Positions 49,245 to 50,741 of a stretch of 50,741 nt of DNA are shown here, piece after piece. Location: contig JAJQBK010000062.1 in the NCBI GenBank assembly GCA_021203305.1, forward strand, positions 1 to 50,741, given 5' to 3'. This DNA comes from Lachnospiraceae bacterium (GTDB lineage Bacteria; Bacillota; Clostridia; Lachnospirales; Lachnospiraceae). The notes below the pieces were generated by a model. It did no database searches and was not told the DNA's origin. It was given only the letters and a program-made list of their open reading frames with translations. Positions within the stretch are counted from its first letter, which is position 1. Each line of letters opens with the position of its first letter. Position numbers and translations under genes: made by a program.

Positions 49245-49327
49245 GCGAGGTGATGTACTTTTTTACGAACAAACGAGGAATTTTATTTTAATTTTAGTTA
49301 TAATTCACAGAAAAAAGAAGTGCATAC

Positions 49328-49356
49328 TTGCGCTGAAATCCGGAAAGTATTATACT
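49328..49356 (+). promoter_or_regulatory. Possible promoter of the DUF1858 gene
   Basis: TTGCGC, a 17-nt spacer and TATACT. A TTGACA at 49359 has no suitable -10. The 306-nt divergent gap 49152-49457 holds this, the pflB promoter and the hairpin below. Confidence 0.5.
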
Positions 49357-49373
49357 GCTTGACAAAGCTGTGG

Positions 49374-49430
49374 TTCACGGACAATTTGAAAAAGGAAGCT
49401 TTTGCGCGCGCGGCGTGCGGTGTCCGTGAA
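49374..49430 (+). promoter_or_regulatory. Leader hairpin of the DUF1858 gene
   Basis: Perfect 10-bp arms TTCACGGACA (49374-49383) and TGTCCGTGAA (49421-49430) enclose a GC-rich loop with AAGCTT. It lies 27 nt before the start codon and ends 13 nt before the GGAGGAG site, so it could affect translation or bind a regulator. Confidence 0.55.
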
Positions 49431-49457
49431 GAAACAGAGAATGGAGGAGCTATAATC

Positions 49458-49679
49458 ATGGCAAAGATTACCAGAGATATGACAATCGGCGAAGCGCTGG
49501 AGGTGAGCACGGACATTATTCCGGTGTTGTTTGAGATCGGCATGCACTGCCTGGGCTGCCCCGCGTCTCAGGGTGAGACCCTGGAGGAGGCCGCGATGGT
49601 GCATGGCATCGACGTTGACGAGCTGATGGAGATGATCGAGGCCGCGGTGGAGGGCGGAGAGAAGGCCGCCGCCCTGTAA
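49458..49679 (+). CDS. DUF1858 protein (hybrid-cluster-protein-associated redox disulfide type), 73 aa
   Basis: A small alpha-helical redox-type protein: [30 protein letters not shown] with the CLGC pair, then a helical tail. The family (TIGR03980-like) often lies by hybrid cluster protein or nitric-oxide/nitrogen stress genes; none is here. It is divergent from the formate-lyase operon. GGAGGAG lies 9 nt before ATG 49458; the longer open frame from 49320 runs through the leader hairpin. It is followed by a terminator. Confidence 0.85.
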   Translation: MAKITRDMTIGEALEVSTDIIPVLFEIGMHCLGCPASQGETLEEAAMVHGIDVDELMEMIEAAVEGGEKAAAL

Positions 49680-49765
49680 GGAGATCATCGTGCAGAAAGA
49701 GAAAAGGCTGTTGAAAGCGGCCCGGAAATCGTGAAATACTGTTTCGCCAAAATTACTAAATGACA

Positions 49766-49811
49766 GAAAAATCCCCTTCGGCTTCTGAATGAATGCGGAA
49801 GGGGATTTTTT
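49766..49811 (+). terminator. Terminator after the DUF1858 gene
   Basis: AAAATCCCCTTC pairs with GAAGGGGATTTT over 12 bp (about 49768-49779 with 49798-49809), followed by further T. Confidence 0.88.
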
Positions 49812-49926
49812 AGGGGGAAGAAAAGTATTCTTTTATATAATGTTTCCGGGCTGCGGCGGGGCTTTTATGGTCTGTGCTTTGCGTATTAGGCGAAGCAAGA
49901 TGCACAAGTGATTTCGTGACAGTCCC

Positions 49927-50658
49927 TTACAGAGAGGCCAGTGTCTGCAGCGCGTGATCCCTGACAATGGGCTCGAAATGCTCATCCAGAAAGCATAGGG
50001 TAGCGGACGGCGTGTGGTGTATGGAACCGTACTCGGTCACCAGGTTGCAGAAACGGTTGTAGTCCTCGCGGCTCATTTCCCCGATGGTCACGATCAGCAG
50101 ATAGGTGCCGTACAGGGCGTCCTTATATAAGGAGTTGGGGGCATCATAAAAGCTCTGTGTCAGCTTCGCCAGCCGGATGACATGATCCAGGGTGCTGAAG
50201 GAAAACAGGCGGGTATAACCGGCCTCTTCCTCCGGGGCGTCTTCAGCGCTGACTGTGCCGGGCAACTCCGGCGTGGAGACGGAATCCTGAATCCTGCGGA
50301 ACAGGTCCAGCACCTCGCTGGCGGCGCCGCTTAAGCCGGCCAGCACGCTGTCAAAGGCGCTTTCGTCCCGGATGCCGGGCGCAAAGCTGGAAAACTTGGT
50401 GTCCAGCTCCTCCGGATCCTCCACCTTTGTGATCAGCAGAACCACGTATTCACTGTAGGGGATCGCCTCGATCATCAGGGGAATGTCCTCAGCCTGGAAG
50501 CCGACCTCCATCTCCGCCTGGCGCATCATGTCGCGGAACAGGTTTCTGGCTTTCTCGGAACCGTAAGCCAGCTCGCTGAGCTTTAAGGAGCGCTTCAGCA
50601 TGTCGTCCCTTGTCAGGGTGCAGCGGATTTGATTTTCACTGATTCTTTCTATTTTCAA
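49927..50658 (-). CDS. mecA: Adaptor protein MecA (ClpC adaptor)
   Basis: It delivers substrates to the ClpC unfoldase in Firmicutes and controls competence or stress proteins. N-terminal MecA signature KIERISENQIRCTLTRDDM and LSELAYGSEKARNLFRDMMRQA (residues 1-55), an acidic linker (about 85-145), and the C-terminal ClpC-binding domain from RLFSFSTLDHVIRLA to the end. A TTG start at 50658 is favoured: it gives the standard MKIERI opening with GGAAG 8 nt upstream, whereas the GTG at 50667 has no spacing to that site. 243 aa. Confidence 0.9.
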   Translation of the reverse strand: MKIERISENQIRCTLTRDDMLKRSLKLSELAYGSEKARNLFRDMMRQAEMEVGFQAEDIPLMIEAIPYSEYVVLLITKVEDPEELDTKFSSFAPGIRDESAFDSVLAGLSGAASEVLDLFRRIQDSVSTPELPGTVSAEDAPEEEAGYTRLFSFSTLDHVIRLAKLTQSFYDAPNSLYKDALYGTYLLIVTIGEMSREDYNRFCNLVTEYGSIHHTPSATLCFLDEHFEPIVRDHALQTLASL

Positions 50659-50741
50659 AGAAATCACTTCCTTTTATTAATGGTTATATAGTGAACGACA
50701 TTAGTAATTTTACTTTGAAGCCAATACGGTATATACCGAAA

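Noticed and set aside
50728-50739. CGGTATATACCG palindrome at the window edge
   Set aside because: A perfect 12-bp dyad, but it lies at the cut end with no context to judge it by.

Overview
The window looks like the chromosome of an anaerobic, spore-forming gut Firmicute, most likely a Lachnospiraceae (Clostridia). The evidence is the gdpP-rplI-dnaB gene order, strong AGGAGG ribosome binding sites, a pyruvate formate-lyase operon, a clostridial 2[4Fe-4S] ferredoxin, a MecA adaptor, a two-gene ThrE exporter, a GH112 phosphorylase operon and a candidate SigG-type promoter. Most of the sequence is of moderate-to-high GC by eye. A few islands (DUF3800 gene, HepT/MntA pair, the polytopic membrane genes near 41.5-45 kb) are visibly AT-richer.

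Layout. 0.1-0.6 kb: five tRNA genes. 0.8-3.3 kb: XRE regulator, metallophosphoesterase, aminotransferase. 3.4-4.9 kb: ThrE-type exporter and tRNA-Arg on the minus strand. 5.1-8.6 kb: HAAS/DUF1700 protein, a tiny Asn/Gln-rich protein with a forespore-type promoter, a structured palindromic element, an rRNA methyltransferase, RdgB and a YfcE-type phosphoesterase. 9-21 kb: two BlaI/M56-peptidase sensor operons with the same operator design flank a HepT/MntA toxin-antitoxin pair and a CsoR/CopA copper module. 21-26 kb: DUF3800 protein, then a YbaN plus heterodimeric ABC exporter operon. 26-31 kb: housekeeping gdpP-rplI-dnaB and a MerR-like gene. 31-41 kb: a glycan island with a cytoplasmic sulfatase, a sugar kinase, an AraC regulator, a sugar ABC importer, a GH112 galactosyl-HexNAc phosphorylase and NagB. 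41.4-45 kb: two large polytopic membrane proteins, the second frameshifted at a G8 tract. 45-49.2 kb (minus): a pyruvate formate-lyase operon in which the enzyme is split, so that the glycyl-radical domain is a separate 81-aa protein. 49.4-50.7 kb: DUF1858 redox protein and MecA.

How the genes work together. The glycan island reads as one pathway. A galactosyl-HexNAc disaccharide, perhaps sulfated, is imported, desulfated inside the cell, phosphorolysed to Gal-1-P and HexNAc, then kinased and deaminated. The two transcription units carry near-identical promoters (60 bp exactly the same), which implies joint control, probably by the AraC protein encoded between them. The two BlaI/M56 operons probably cross-talk through GTCTA-N7-TAGAC operators. 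Their sensors have no penicillin-binding domain, so they are probably not beta-lactam systems. The strongest candidates for something little described are the split formate-lyase with a Cys-rich companion protein, the twin BlaI/M56 sensors (one with Asp-box repeats), the intracellular-sulfatase/GH112 island and the G8-controlled membrane gene.
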